Assembly: GCA_030625645.1 (NCBI GenBank)
Contig: DAOUQH010000008.1
Span: forward strand, 1 to 32,867
Direction: 5' to 3'
Source of the DNA: Flavobacteriia bacterium
GTDB lineage: Bacteria; Bacteroidota; Bacteroidia; Flavobacteriales; Flavobacteriaceae
Length of the DNA: 32,867 bases
Position 1 is the first letter of the stretch, and the number at the start of each line of letters is the position of its first letter. Of this stretch, positions 24,068 to 31,698 are shown in pieces. A program made the position numbers and the translations under genes. Under the pieces are notes generated by a model that searched no databases, was not told the DNA's origin, and was given only the letters and a program-made list of their open reading frames with translations.

Positions 24068-24331
24068 TTAGTTCCAGGTTTTAGATTTCTTCTCTTCTTC
24101 AATATCAAAGTCATCTTGAATACCTAGCCAAAATTTTGCAAAATTTCCAAAATATTTACTTAATCGTAATGCTGTGTCAGTAGTTATTCGACGATTTCCT
24201 TTTATAATTTGAGTAACTCTGGTTTGGGGAATGTTAAGATCTTTTGATAAACCATAAGCAGAAATTTCTAAAGGTTCAAGGAATTCGTGAAATAGAATTT
24301 CTCCTGAGTGTATGTTTAATAGATTCTTCAT
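24068..24331 (-). CDS. higA: HigA-family antitoxin-like HTH protein, no adjacent toxin
   Basis: An 87-residue XRE-type DNA-binding protein. The N-terminus IHSGEILFHEFLEPLEISAYGLS matches the HigA addiction-module antitoxin family. The helix-turn-helix follows at about 24-45 (LSKDLNIPQTRVTQIIKG), then NRRITTDTALRLSKYFG and FWLGIQDDFDIE. The ATG at 24331 fits the family start; the in-frame ATG at 24391 would begin upstream of a terminator hairpin and add 20 unlike residues. No HigB/RelE-type toxin gene lies directly upstream or downstream, so the antitoxin is an orphan here. It could protect against a toxin elsewhere or act as a regulator. Confidence 0.85.
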   Translation of the reverse strand: MKNLLNIHSGEILFHEFLEPLEISAYGLSKDLNIPQTRVTQIIKGNRRITTDTALRLSKYFGNFAKFWLGIQDDFDIEEEKKSKTWN

Positions 24332-24351
24332 ATTAGTATATAATTTATAAC

Positions 24352-24382
24352 AAAAAAATCCCTCGCCAAAAGACGAGGGATT
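24352..24382 (-). terminator. Terminator of the downstream SusC/SusD operon
   Basis: On the minus strand ATCCCTCG (24374-24381) pairs with CGAGGGAT (24358-24365) around an 8-base loop and is followed by a run of seven T. It lies 45 bases after the SusD stop codon and upstream of the HigA-like start, so it ends the SusC/D transcript. Confidence 0.85.
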
Positions 24383-24426
24383 CATAAACATATAATAAGT
24401 GTCTAATCTAAATTATATATTATATT

Positions 24427-25860
24427 TTAGTTTCCTTGACCTACAACGTCCCAGAAAACTCTTGAGTCTAAATTATCTCCACCCATCGCGGCAGAAGCAG
24501 CATCATAGTTTTCACCATTTACTTCACCTTCAAAGTTACCATAAACATAACGTCTTGGAAGAGGTAAATCTGATACAACCGGACGATTCATCATTGGGTA
24601 ATCTAACAGTTTCCAGCTAGCCCAAGATTCAAATCCTCTACCATATAAAGATAGATATTTTTGAAGACCAATTGACTTTTTCCAGTCGCTACCATCATAA
24701 GCTTGTGCAGCTAAATAAGTGTCAGCATCTCCTCCAGATACACCCCAATAAGCCATAGAAGCATGAACACCATTGTTATAATGATCTTCTGCACTACCTG
24801 AGATCAATCCTCTCTCAACAGCTTCAGCTAATAAAAACTCAACTTCTGAATAAGAAATAAGAATTGCTTCAAAATCTTCAGTTTCAAAAATTGCACCAAC
24901 ATGTGTATAATCACTATAAGGATTATTTCCACCGTAAGGCCCACCTACATAAGGGATAATATTATCAGACATAAATTTAGAAGCTCTAGGATCATCTAAA
25001 GGTGTGATCAAATCAACAAATGTGTTTGTTACAACAAAATCTTTACGACCTGATTGTACAAGATCTTTCCATAATGGATTTGCATTTGTTGGGTTACCTG
25101 CTTCGTAAGGGAATGCAGCATTATCTGATCTACCCATCATTACACCACTTGCAACAGCTTCAGAAGCTTTTGAAGAAGCAGTACCATTATCAACATCAGC
25201 GATACGAACAGCCATTCTTAATTTTAAAGAATTTGCAAATTTCGCCCATTTTGAAACATCGCCATGGTAAACAAGGTCAGCAGATCCAAAAGAAGCTCCT
25301 CCACCTTTTAATTGAGAAATAATACCATCTAATCTTGCAAAAAGGTCAGCATAGATAGCAGAACCACTATCATAAACTGGTACGATATTATTACTAACGT
25401 CTAAAGCTTCGCTATAAGGTTTATAACCATAAGTATCTACTAAAACATGGTAAGCAAAAACTTGTAAAAGATTTGCAATAGCAGTTTGATTTGCTCTTGT
25501 ACCTGCATCAGTAAATTCATCACCTTCAATTACACCTTTAGCATCTTTTAAATTCATTAAAACATTTCTGTATATAGTTGATGAAAAATTACCACCAATA
25601 TTACGATTTCTTAAATCGTAATTTGCTTCATCATTATAAGTCGTCTCAGTCCAATTTTGAGAATACATTTTAAAAATATTAGTATTCACATTTGTACTGG
25701 TCATCACATCAAACAATTGCTTTTCAGCATTTGTAAATAAGTAACTTGCCGGAACCTCACTAGGTTTTTTAGAATCATAATTCCAACCTTCGAAGTCTTC
25801 ACATGAAACTGTAACACCTACTAATAGGGCTATTAAAATTAATTTTTTCATTGTTTTCAT
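24427..25860 (-). CDS. SusD/RagB-family outer-membrane lipoprotein (SusD-like_2 type)
   Basis: A surface lipoprotein of 477 residues that caps the SusC barrel and binds the nutrient. The lipid-bearing Cys20 follows VGVTVS and is followed by EDFE, an acidic lipoprotein-export signal. Family features are the N-terminal NYDSKKPSEVPASYLFTNAEKQLFD, NVLMNLKDAKGVIE, LLQVFAYHVLVDTYG (a helical TPR-like region) and a late SYSEVEFLLAEAVERG. This is the SusD_like variant rather than the classical RagB type seen in the second pair. It starts 3 bases after the SusC stop. A second in-frame ATG three codons in (25851) could also be the start. The substrate is unknown; no glycoside hydrolase or peptidase lies nearby. 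Confidence 0.93.
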   Translation of the reverse strand: MKTMKKLILIALLVGVTVSCEDFEGWNYDSKKPSEVPASYLFTNAEKQLFDVMTSTNVNTNIFKMYSQNWTETTYNDEANYDLRNRNIGGNFSSTIYRNVLMNLKDAKGVIEGDEFTDAGTRANQTAIANLLQVFAYHVLVDTYGYKPYSEALDVSNNIVPVYDSGSAIYADLFARLDGIISQLKGGGASFGSADLVYHGDVSKWAKFANSLKLRMAVRIADVDNGTASSKASEAVASGVMMGRSDNAAFPYEAGNPTNANPLWKDLVQSGRKDFVVTNTFVDLITPLDDPRASKFMSDNIIPYVGGPYGGNNPYSDYTHVGAIFETEDFEAILISYSEVEFLLAEAVERGLISGSAEDHYNNGVHASMAYWGVSGGDADTYLAAQAYDGSDWKKSIGLQKYLSLYGRGFESWASWKLLDYPMMNRPVVSDLPLPRRYVYGNFEGEVNGENYDAASAAMGGDNLDSRVFWDVVGQGN

Positions 25861-25863
25861 TTT

Positions 25864-28800
25864 TTAAAATTGTAATTTAATACTAAATCCATAATCTTTA
25901 GTAGTTGGATATACACCAGATTGATAACCTTGAACATTACCTGAGCTTAAACCAGCTTCTGGATCAGCATAAGGCATATCTTTATCGATAATCCATAAGT
26001 TTCTACCAGTTGCAGTAAACGTTAATCCTTGGATAAAGTTATTAGCAAATAATTCTTGAGGTAAGCTATAAGCTAGAGCTACTTCTCTTAATTTGATAAA
26101 TCCAGCATCATAAACATGTTGTGCATTTACCGCTCTTGCCCATCCAGTTGAGTTAGCATACCAACCTTCAAATACACGGATATCATTAGGAGTTCCGTCT
26201 TCTTTAACACCAGGTAAAATTCTACCACCACCTTCGCTTACAGGGTCACGTAATGGGTTACCCAAATCGTTTAAGCCTGCAGTATTTTCATATACACCTG
26301 TACCTTGACCATACCATTGGTCTAATGAGAATAACTGACCACCTTTTTGCATATCGATTAAGAAACTAAAAGTAAGATTTCCAAATCTAAAAGCATTATT
26401 AATACCTCCTGTCCAATCTGGTTGATAGTTACCAAGAACTTCTTTTGTATCACTTGCTATGTATTTACCATGCCAAGATGAAGCTGGGTCATTAGTAGAA
26501 TATACAGTTGGTTGACCATTTGTATAAGTATAATTAGTACCTCTTATAGTACCATAAGGTTCACCTACAGTTGCATTGATAGAAACACCACCTTGCAATC
26601 CTGCTAGTAATAAGTTGTTCAAACCTTGTGGTAAAGCTGTAACCTCTGATTGATTTTTTGCCCAGTTAACTGTAACTGTCCAATTAAAATTATCAGTTTT
26701 TACTGGAGTACCCCATAAAGATAGCTCTACCCCTTTATTTTCCATTTCACCTGCATTTAACCAAGCACTTGTGTAACCTGTTGCTGATGTAATAGAAACC
26801 GGAGTAATTAAATCAGTAGAAACTTTGTTATATACAGAAAGATCAAAACCTAATCTGTTTTTAAACATTGCCATTTCTAAACCAACCTCAAATTCATCAG
26901 ATTTTTCATCTTTTAAATTTGCATTATTTTTAGTTGAAGGTAAATCAGCTGTTGGTGCACCTCCAATTGGAGAACCTAATAAGTATGTATCATATACTTG
27001 AAGCGGACCTGGTGAGTTACCAGTTCTTGCATAACCAGCTCTTATTTTACCTAAATTAAGCCAATCAGAATCAAATAATGAAGAAAATACAAAACTTGCA
27101 GAACCTCCAAAATAATCATAAGAATTATGCTCTGTAGGAAGAGAAGAAGAATAATCTCTTCTATATGATCCTTCTAAGTAAAAAGTATTAGCCCATCCTA
27201 ATGAAGCATTTGCATAATAACCATCTACTCTTTTTTCATACTCTCTTTCTGATGGAGCTTCGATAGCATTAGCAGAATTTGATAGCGTATAAAGACCAGG
27301 TAAGTTTAAACCACCATTTGTTTGTGCGTAGATACTAGATCTATTCCATTTCATAATGTTTGTTCCAACAACACCACTAAGGTTTAAATCTTCAGTTAGG
27401 TCTTTGTTAAAACGCAACATTAAATCAAAGTTGTTTTCTGTAAACTTATTATTATATCTTGAATATTTTGAAACATCAACTGAACTTACATTAATACGTT
27501 CTTCTTGCATTTCACTATATGTATCTAATGTCATTCTTCCATATAAAGTTAACCAGTCATTCAATTCATATTCTAAGGCAACATTACCAAATACACGATC
27601 TCTTTGGTCATTTTGGAAATTTTCATAACGTGTCCAATATGGGTTATCAAAATATATAGGACTTAAATCAGAAGTACTATGTGGATTCCAAGTTATATTT
27701 TCACGAGTGTCAAAATATGCTTTTTTCTGGTCTTGGATATCAACATTTACCTGAAACCATTGTCTAAATGATTGCATAGGATTTAAAGCGTCATAACCTG
27801 TACCATAACGACCTTTACCTTTAGTCTTTACATAAGTTCCTTTAGCATAAGCAGTTAATTTGTCAGTCAATTTCCATGATCCACCAAATTCAACGTTATC
27901 TCTTTTAATCTCAGAATTTGGTAAAATACCTTCTTGATTAAATTTAGTATAAGCAACTCTAAAAGAACCTTTTTCGTTTGCACCATCAAAAGCAACAGAA
28001 TTAAAAATAGTGATTCCTGTTTTAAAATAGCTATCCGCACCATTTTTTGGAGCAACCCAAGGGCTAGCTTGTTTATAAGTTGGTAATTGAGGATACCACG
28101 AATCCCATTGATAAACCATTAAGTTTGGATCAAAAGCTGTACCCATAGATGCATCTTCTGTTGTAGGAGTAACTAAATCATCCACTCCATCACCATTAAA
28201 GTCTTCTACGAAGAAACCATGACCAGGACCACCGTAAAAAGGACCATAACCAGCACCATATTCAGTTTGGTGTTCAGCAAAAGTATCGTCATTCATTTTG
28301 TTAAATGTAACCGATGAACTTACAGTTACACCAATACCATTACCTCTGTCTTTACCTTTTTTAGTAGTAATAATTACAACTCCATTGGCTCCTCTAGAAC
28401 CATAAAGAGCAGTTGCAGCACCACCTTTTAAAATATTTACAGATTCAATATCATCAGGGTTAATGTCTTGTGCAGCATTACCATAATCATAACCACCTCT
28501 ACCGGTTGTTTGATTACCACTATTAGTGTTTATGTTACTTACTGGTACACCATCAACAACAAATAATGCTTGGTTACTACCATACATTGAAGAGTAACCA
28601 CGAATAATAACATCCGATGAACCACCCATTGTACCACTATTTTTAATATCAACACCGGCAACTTTACCAGATAATGAATTAACGAAGTTAGGATCTTTTA
28701 CAGTATTAATTGCATCTCCTTTTACTTCTTGAGTAGAATAACCTAATGATTTCTTCTCTCTTTTAATACCTAATGCAGTAACAACTACTTCATCAAGTGT

Positions 28801-29097
28801 GTTTTCACTAGATACCATTGTTACATTGTAGATACCACTGTCATCAACGGTTCTTGTTAAAGTACTCATACCAACAAAACTATAGCGAAGTACTTCGCCA
28901 GTGTTTGCCATGATAGTATAATTACCATCAAAATCGGTTTCAGTACCTCTAGTTGTACCATCGATTAAAATACTTACTCCGGGAAGTGGACCTGATTCGT
29001 CACTCACATTTCCGGAAATTGTTCTGTCTTGTGCAAAAGTAAATTGCACAACAAACGCTAGTAATAGCGTTAAAATTCCATTAAACTTTGTTTTCAT
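25864..29097 (-). CDS. SusC/RagA-family TonB-linked outer-membrane transporter
   Basis: A 1077-residue outer-membrane barrel that imports nutrients with TonB energy, in complex with the SusD lipoprotein encoded next. After the signal peptide (ending FTFAQ at 19-23) comes a CarboxypepD_reg-like domain (about 25-100, ISGNVSDESGPLPGVSILIDGT and TDFDGNYTI), a TonB-box-like LDEVVVTALG near 102, and the plug (DPNFVNSLSGKVAGVDI, QALFVVDGVPVSN, NILKGGAATALYGSRGANG). The rest is the barrel, ending YGFSIKLQF with terminal Phe. A DFNGDGVDD calcium-loop-like motif is at residues 299-307. No N-terminal STN signalling domain is present, so regulation by an anti-sigma factor is unlikely. Confidence 0.95.
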   Translation of the reverse strand: MKTKFNGILTLLLAFVVQFTFAQDRTISGNVSDESGPLPGVSILIDGTTRGTETDFDGNYTIMANTGEVLRYSFVGMSTLTRTVDDSGIYNVTMVSSENTLDEVVVTALGIKREKKSLGYSTQEVKGDAINTVKDPNFVNSLSGKVAGVDIKNSGTMGGSSDVIIRGYSSMYGSNQALFVVDGVPVSNINTNSGNQTTGRGGYDYGNAAQDINPDDIESVNILKGGAATALYGSRGANGVVIITTKKGKDRGNGIGVTVSSSVTFNKMNDDTFAEHQTEYGAGYGPFYGGPGHGFFVEDFNGDGVDDLVTPTTEDASMGTAFDPNLMVYQWDSWYPQLPTYKQASPWVAPKNGADSYFKTGITIFNSVAFDGANEKGSFRVAYTKFNQEGILPNSEIKRDNVEFGGSWKLTDKLTAYAKGTYVKTKGKGRYGTGYDALNPMQSFRQWFQVNVDIQDQKKAYFDTRENITWNPHSTSDLSPIYFDNPYWTRYENFQNDQRDRVFGNVALEYELNDWLTLYGRMTLDTYSEMQEERINVSSVDVSKYSRYNNKFTENNFDLMLRFNKDLTEDLNLSGVVGTNIMKWNRSSIYAQTNGGLNLPGLYTLSNSANAIEAPSEREYEKRVDGYYANASLGWANTFYLEGSYRRDYSSSLPTEHNSYDYFGGSASFVFSSLFDSDWLNLGKIRAGYARTGNSPGPLQVYDTYLLGSPIGGAPTADLPSTKNNANLKDEKSDEFEVGLEMAMFKNRLGFDLSVYNKVSTDLITPVSITSATGYTSAWLNAGEMENKGVELSLWGTPVKTDNFNWTVTVNWAKNQSEVTALPQGLNNLLLAGLQGGVSINATVGEPYGTIRGTNYTYTNGQPTVYSTNDPASSWHGKYIASDTKEVLGNYQPDWTGGINNAFRFGNLTFSFLIDMQKGGQLFSLDQWYGQGTGVYENTAGLNDLGNPLRDPVSEGGGRILPGVKEDGTPNDIRVFEGWYANSTGWARAVNAQHVYDAGFIKLREVALAYSLPQELFANNFIQGLTFTATGRNLWIIDKDMPYADPEAGLSSGNVQGYQSGVYPTTKDYGFSIKLQF

Positions 29098-29158
29098 TAT
29101 GTAATTATTTGAATTAATATGAAATTAATATGTGTCAAAAATCTTAAAAAAAAGTTAA

Positions 29159-29189
29159 TAAACCTAGTTTTTACCTAAAAAAAACCAAA
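29159..29189 (-). promoter_or_regulatory. Candidate promoter of the SusC/SusD operon
   Basis: On the minus strand TTTG (29186-29189) is followed after 19 bases by TAGGTTTA (29159-29166), close to the Bacteroidota -7 TAnnTTTG with one mismatch. The leader would be about 55 bases. A 12-base direct repeat AAAAAAAGTTAA (plus strand, 29147-29158 and 29187-29198) flanks the promoter core and might bind a regulator; that part is speculative. Confidence 0.55.
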
Positions 29190-29324
29190 AAAAGTTAACT
29201 AAATGTTAAGAAAAATATTGGCATCACTATCGAGATGTAAAAATTTCAATAAGGTTGCGTTGAATTTATTTTAAAATTTTGATTTTTTATCAAGATTAAA
29301 TTAATGTAGTTGTTGATATTTTGT

Positions 29325-29361
29325 CCAAAAAAAATCGCTCGTCAATTTGACGAGCGATTTT
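29325..29361 (-). terminator. Terminator of the upstream SusC/SusD/lipoprotein operon
   Basis: A perfect 15-bp inverted repeat (29331-29345 and 29347-29361, core TCGCTCGTCAA) followed on the minus strand by T residues lies about 32 bases after the lipoprotein stop. It separates the two SusC/D operons. Confidence 0.85.
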
Positions 29362-29392
29362 GAATATTATAGATTGTATAATCTAAATATAT

Positions 29393-30103
29393 TTACATAC
29401 TTACTTCAAAAACAGTTGTTTCAGAATATTCAAATGCACCACCTTCTGCAATTGTTTCTCCATTATACACTAACTGATAATGATTTGTTCCATCACCATA
29501 AGCATCAAAAATTGTAAATGTATAAGTTCCATCAACTAAGCAAAATGCTTGTGAAAAAGATGCCATACCTCCGTATGCACCACCAGCTCCTCCAGAAGCA
29601 ACTACGTTGTCATCAGAATCTAAAAGCTCCCATGAAGTTTCTTCAGCCCAGTCATCAAACGTAATGCTTAATACAACTTCATTATAAGGGCATACCTGTC
29701 TTACTTTTAAGGTGATATTTTCACCAGTATATAGTTCATCTTTATTTTCAAATCCTAAAACTAAAGTTTCTCCATTTTCTCCAATATTTATATCAGATAT
29801 ATTAACAGAAAATGTACCAACATTTGAATTTGCAGGTACTGTAACAGATGTAGGAACATTATAAGAAGCAGGGTCTGCTGTCGATAGATCTGAAAGTACA
29901 TTTATATTAAATGTTCTATCCGAACTAGATACTTGAGTTGTATAAACTTTAATGTCATTTGTACTTGAACCATCTAATTCAACTCCAAAATCATAAGAAG
30001 TATTCTCAAAAGCTATATAATTAATAGTTTCATCGTCATCATCACATCCATTGAATGCAAAAAACGAAAGTGAAATCATTAATAAAAAAGTGATTTTTTT
30101 CAT
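29393..30103 (-). CDS. SusC/D-associated surface lipoprotein, probable substrate binder
   Basis: A 236-residue lipoprotein of unknown exact role. Cys20 follows FAFNG and is followed by DDDDE, a strong surface-export signal for Bacteroidota. The first half (about 27-130) is a beta-sandwich-like domain resembling DUF4843/Calx-beta-type modules of SusC/D-linked lipoproteins (YIAFENTSYDFGVELDGSS, VTVPANSNVGTFSVNISD). The second half (about 138-236) is another beta-rich module, LSITFDDWAEETSWELLDSDDNVV, then FCLVDGTYTFTIFDAYGDGTNHYQL, of a type found in secreted flavobacterial proteins. The only later cysteines, in VCPYNE and AFCLVD, may form a disulfide. It is third after SusC and SusD in an operon-like row with about 100 bases between, where a hairpin lies. 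Confidence 0.75.
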   Translation of the reverse strand: MKKITFLLMISLSFFAFNGCDDDDETINYIAFENTSYDFGVELDGSSTNDIKVYTTQVSSSDRTFNINVLSDLSTADPASYNVPTSVTVPANSNVGTFSVNISDINIGENGETLVLGFENKDELYTGENITLKVRQVCPYNEVVLSITFDDWAEETSWELLDSDDNVVASGGAGGAYGGMASFSQAFCLVDGTYTFTIFDAYGDGTNHYQLVYNGETIAEGGAFEYSETTVFEVSM

Positions 30104-30163
30104 AATTTTAATGTTTTTATTAAGTTTAACCTTGTTATAAAATGCTAATCTTAATTGTTATAT

Positions 30164-30190
30164 GTAAACCACCTTTTTTAGGTGGTTTAC
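30164..30190 (-). other. Intra-operon hairpin between susD-type and lipoprotein genes
   Basis: A perfect 10-bp stem (GTAAACCACC at 30164-30173 and GGTGGTTTAC at 30181-30190) has a 7-base loop. On the minus strand it is not followed by a T run, so it is not a standard terminator. It could be an RNA-processing, stability or attenuation element that sets the level of the downstream lipoprotein. Confidence 0.5.
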
Positions 30191-30205
30191 AACTTTAATA
30201 ATTTT

Positions 30206-31678
30206 TTATTCGTTTATAAAAGGATTATTCTGAATTTCAGATTGTGGTATTAAGAAACCTAATCTATTATCATCATAAGAAACAGATACCCCAACATTTG
30301 ATAAGTGATTACCTCCTCTTGTAACTGTAGCCTTATTTCTCTTCATGGCTAAATAACTCTTACCTTCACCCCATAACTCAATTCTAGTTTGTAAGTAAAT
30401 TTCATCTAGTAAAGATTTTCCAGAAAGTCCATCTACATACGATGCATCTGGAACCCTTTGATCTAATAAGAATTTTAATGATGCTTTTGCACCACCTTCA
30501 TCACCACTTTGTGCGGCAGCTTCTGCATGTAATAAATACATTTCAGCAACTCTCATATATACATAATCTGTTTCAATATTTCTCTGACCTCCAATTTTTC
30601 TATTTGGATCATAAAACTTATTTATAGGTAATAAGTGATAGTAAGATCCTGGATTATAATTGAATTGTCCTTTTCTAATATCATCAGCATCTATTGCATC
30701 AAACAATAAAGCATCCATTGCTTTTGCATCACCTGCCCAAGCATAACTATAAGTAAAAACATCCATTTGGCCCCACCATGAAATTAAATCTAAGCCATTA
30801 TCTAAAGTTATATCAACACCCCACATCCATCCAGAAGTACTTACATCATTAAATCCTCCTGTCATTTGGTCTGCATTCATTAGATTAAACCCACCATTTG
30901 CAAGAATATCTCCAGCATGTGTTTTAGCATTAGAGAAATCTCCCATAGCTCCATAAGTATATGCCAATAAAGCTTTAGCTACATATTTGTTTACTTCATT
31001 TTTTGCAGATCTATTAAATGTTTCTAATAAAGGGATTGCATCATTCAAATCTTTTACAATCAATGCATACACTTCAGAAGCAGCGCTTTTAGGCTGATTT
31101 GGATCTGTTGGGTTTGTATAAATTGGTAAAATAAGTTCTGATGGATTATAGCTATTTTGAAAAAATTGTGCCAAATAAAAATACCCATAAGCTCTTAAAG
31201 CTTTCGCCTGACCAAGAATATGTTTGTTAGCTTCTAATTCAGGAATAACATCATTACCGCCAGCTGCATCAATTACTAAGTTGGCAGATCTAATAATTCT
31301 GTAGTAATATCTCCACACTTGATAATTATCTTGATAGGTAAAATCTTGTGTAGTTTGAAATTCAGTAATAGAACGATACCAACCATAAGTACTTACGGAA
31401 AGAGCCATATCACCTGTAAGCATATCACTATAGATGTCATAACCTTTTTGACCAAAATCATCATGACCTGTTGTTCCACCTGTTCCTGTTTCAAACATAA
31501 GTGTATAGATACCCTTCAAACTACCTGCAATAATATCAGGATTATTGGCAGCTGCATCTTGTATTTGTTCCTGAGTTAAAAACTCAGTTGGGGAAACTTC
31601 TAAGAATTCCTCAGTACAACTTGAACTAATCCCTCCAATAAAAATGAGAATTAGTATATATTTTAATGTGTTTTTCAT
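30206..31678 (-). CDS. RagB/SusD-family nutrient-uptake outer-membrane lipoprotein
   Basis: A 490-residue surface lipoprotein partnering the SusC-type transporter encoded just upstream. Lipid-bearing Cys21 follows GGISSS and is followed by TEEF, an acidic export signal. Classical RagB/SusD features are present: FLEVSPTEFLTQEQI near the start, the helical segment KHILGQAKALRAYGYFYLAQFFQ, ILPIYTNPTDPNQPKSAASEVYALIVKDLNDAIPLL, and near the end DYVYMRVAEMYLLHAEAAAQSG and FLIPQSEIQNNPFINE. It starts 20 bases after the SusC stop. The substrate cannot be read from the sequence. It is of a different SusD subtype from the one at 24427, so the two pairs are probably not a recent duplication. Confidence 0.95.
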   Translation of the reverse strand: MKNTLKYILILIFIGGISSSCTEEFLEVSPTEFLTQEQIQDAAANNPDIIAGSLKGIYTLMFETGTGGTTGHDDFGQKGYDIYSDMLTGDMALSVSTYGWYRSITEFQTTQDFTYQDNYQVWRYYYRIIRSANLVIDAAGGNDVIPELEANKHILGQAKALRAYGYFYLAQFFQNSYNPSELILPIYTNPTDPNQPKSAASEVYALIVKDLNDAIPLLETFNRSAKNEVNKYVAKALLAYTYGAMGDFSNAKTHAGDILANGGFNLMNADQMTGGFNDVSTSGWMWGVDITLDNGLDLISWWGQMDVFTYSYAWAGDAKAMDALLFDAIDADDIRKGQFNYNPGSYYHLLPINKFYDPNRKIGGQRNIETDYVYMRVAEMYLLHAEAAAQSGDEGGAKASLKFLLDQRVPDASYVDGLSGKSLLDEIYLQTRIELWGEGKSYLAMKRNKATVTRGGNHLSNVGVSVSYDDNRLGFLIPQSEIQNNPFINE

Positions 31679-31698
31679 AATTTCTTTTATTTTTCAAA

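Noticed and set aside
24332-24391. Longer N-terminus for the HigA-like protein starting at 24391
   Set aside because: The extra 20 codons run through the terminator hairpin of the SusC/D operon, and the family start fits the ATG at 24331.
25020-25322. Plus-strand reading frames opposite the SusC/SusD genes (also 24399-24620, 27356-27628, 30442-30627, 31319-31579)
   Set aside because: They lie entirely inside well-recognised minus-strand genes and have low-complexity composition (His/Leu/Gln-rich), typical of shadow frames.
24427-31678. Recent tandem duplication of one SusC/SusD pair
   Set aside because: The two SusD proteins belong to different subtypes and share little visible sequence, so simple duplication is not supported.
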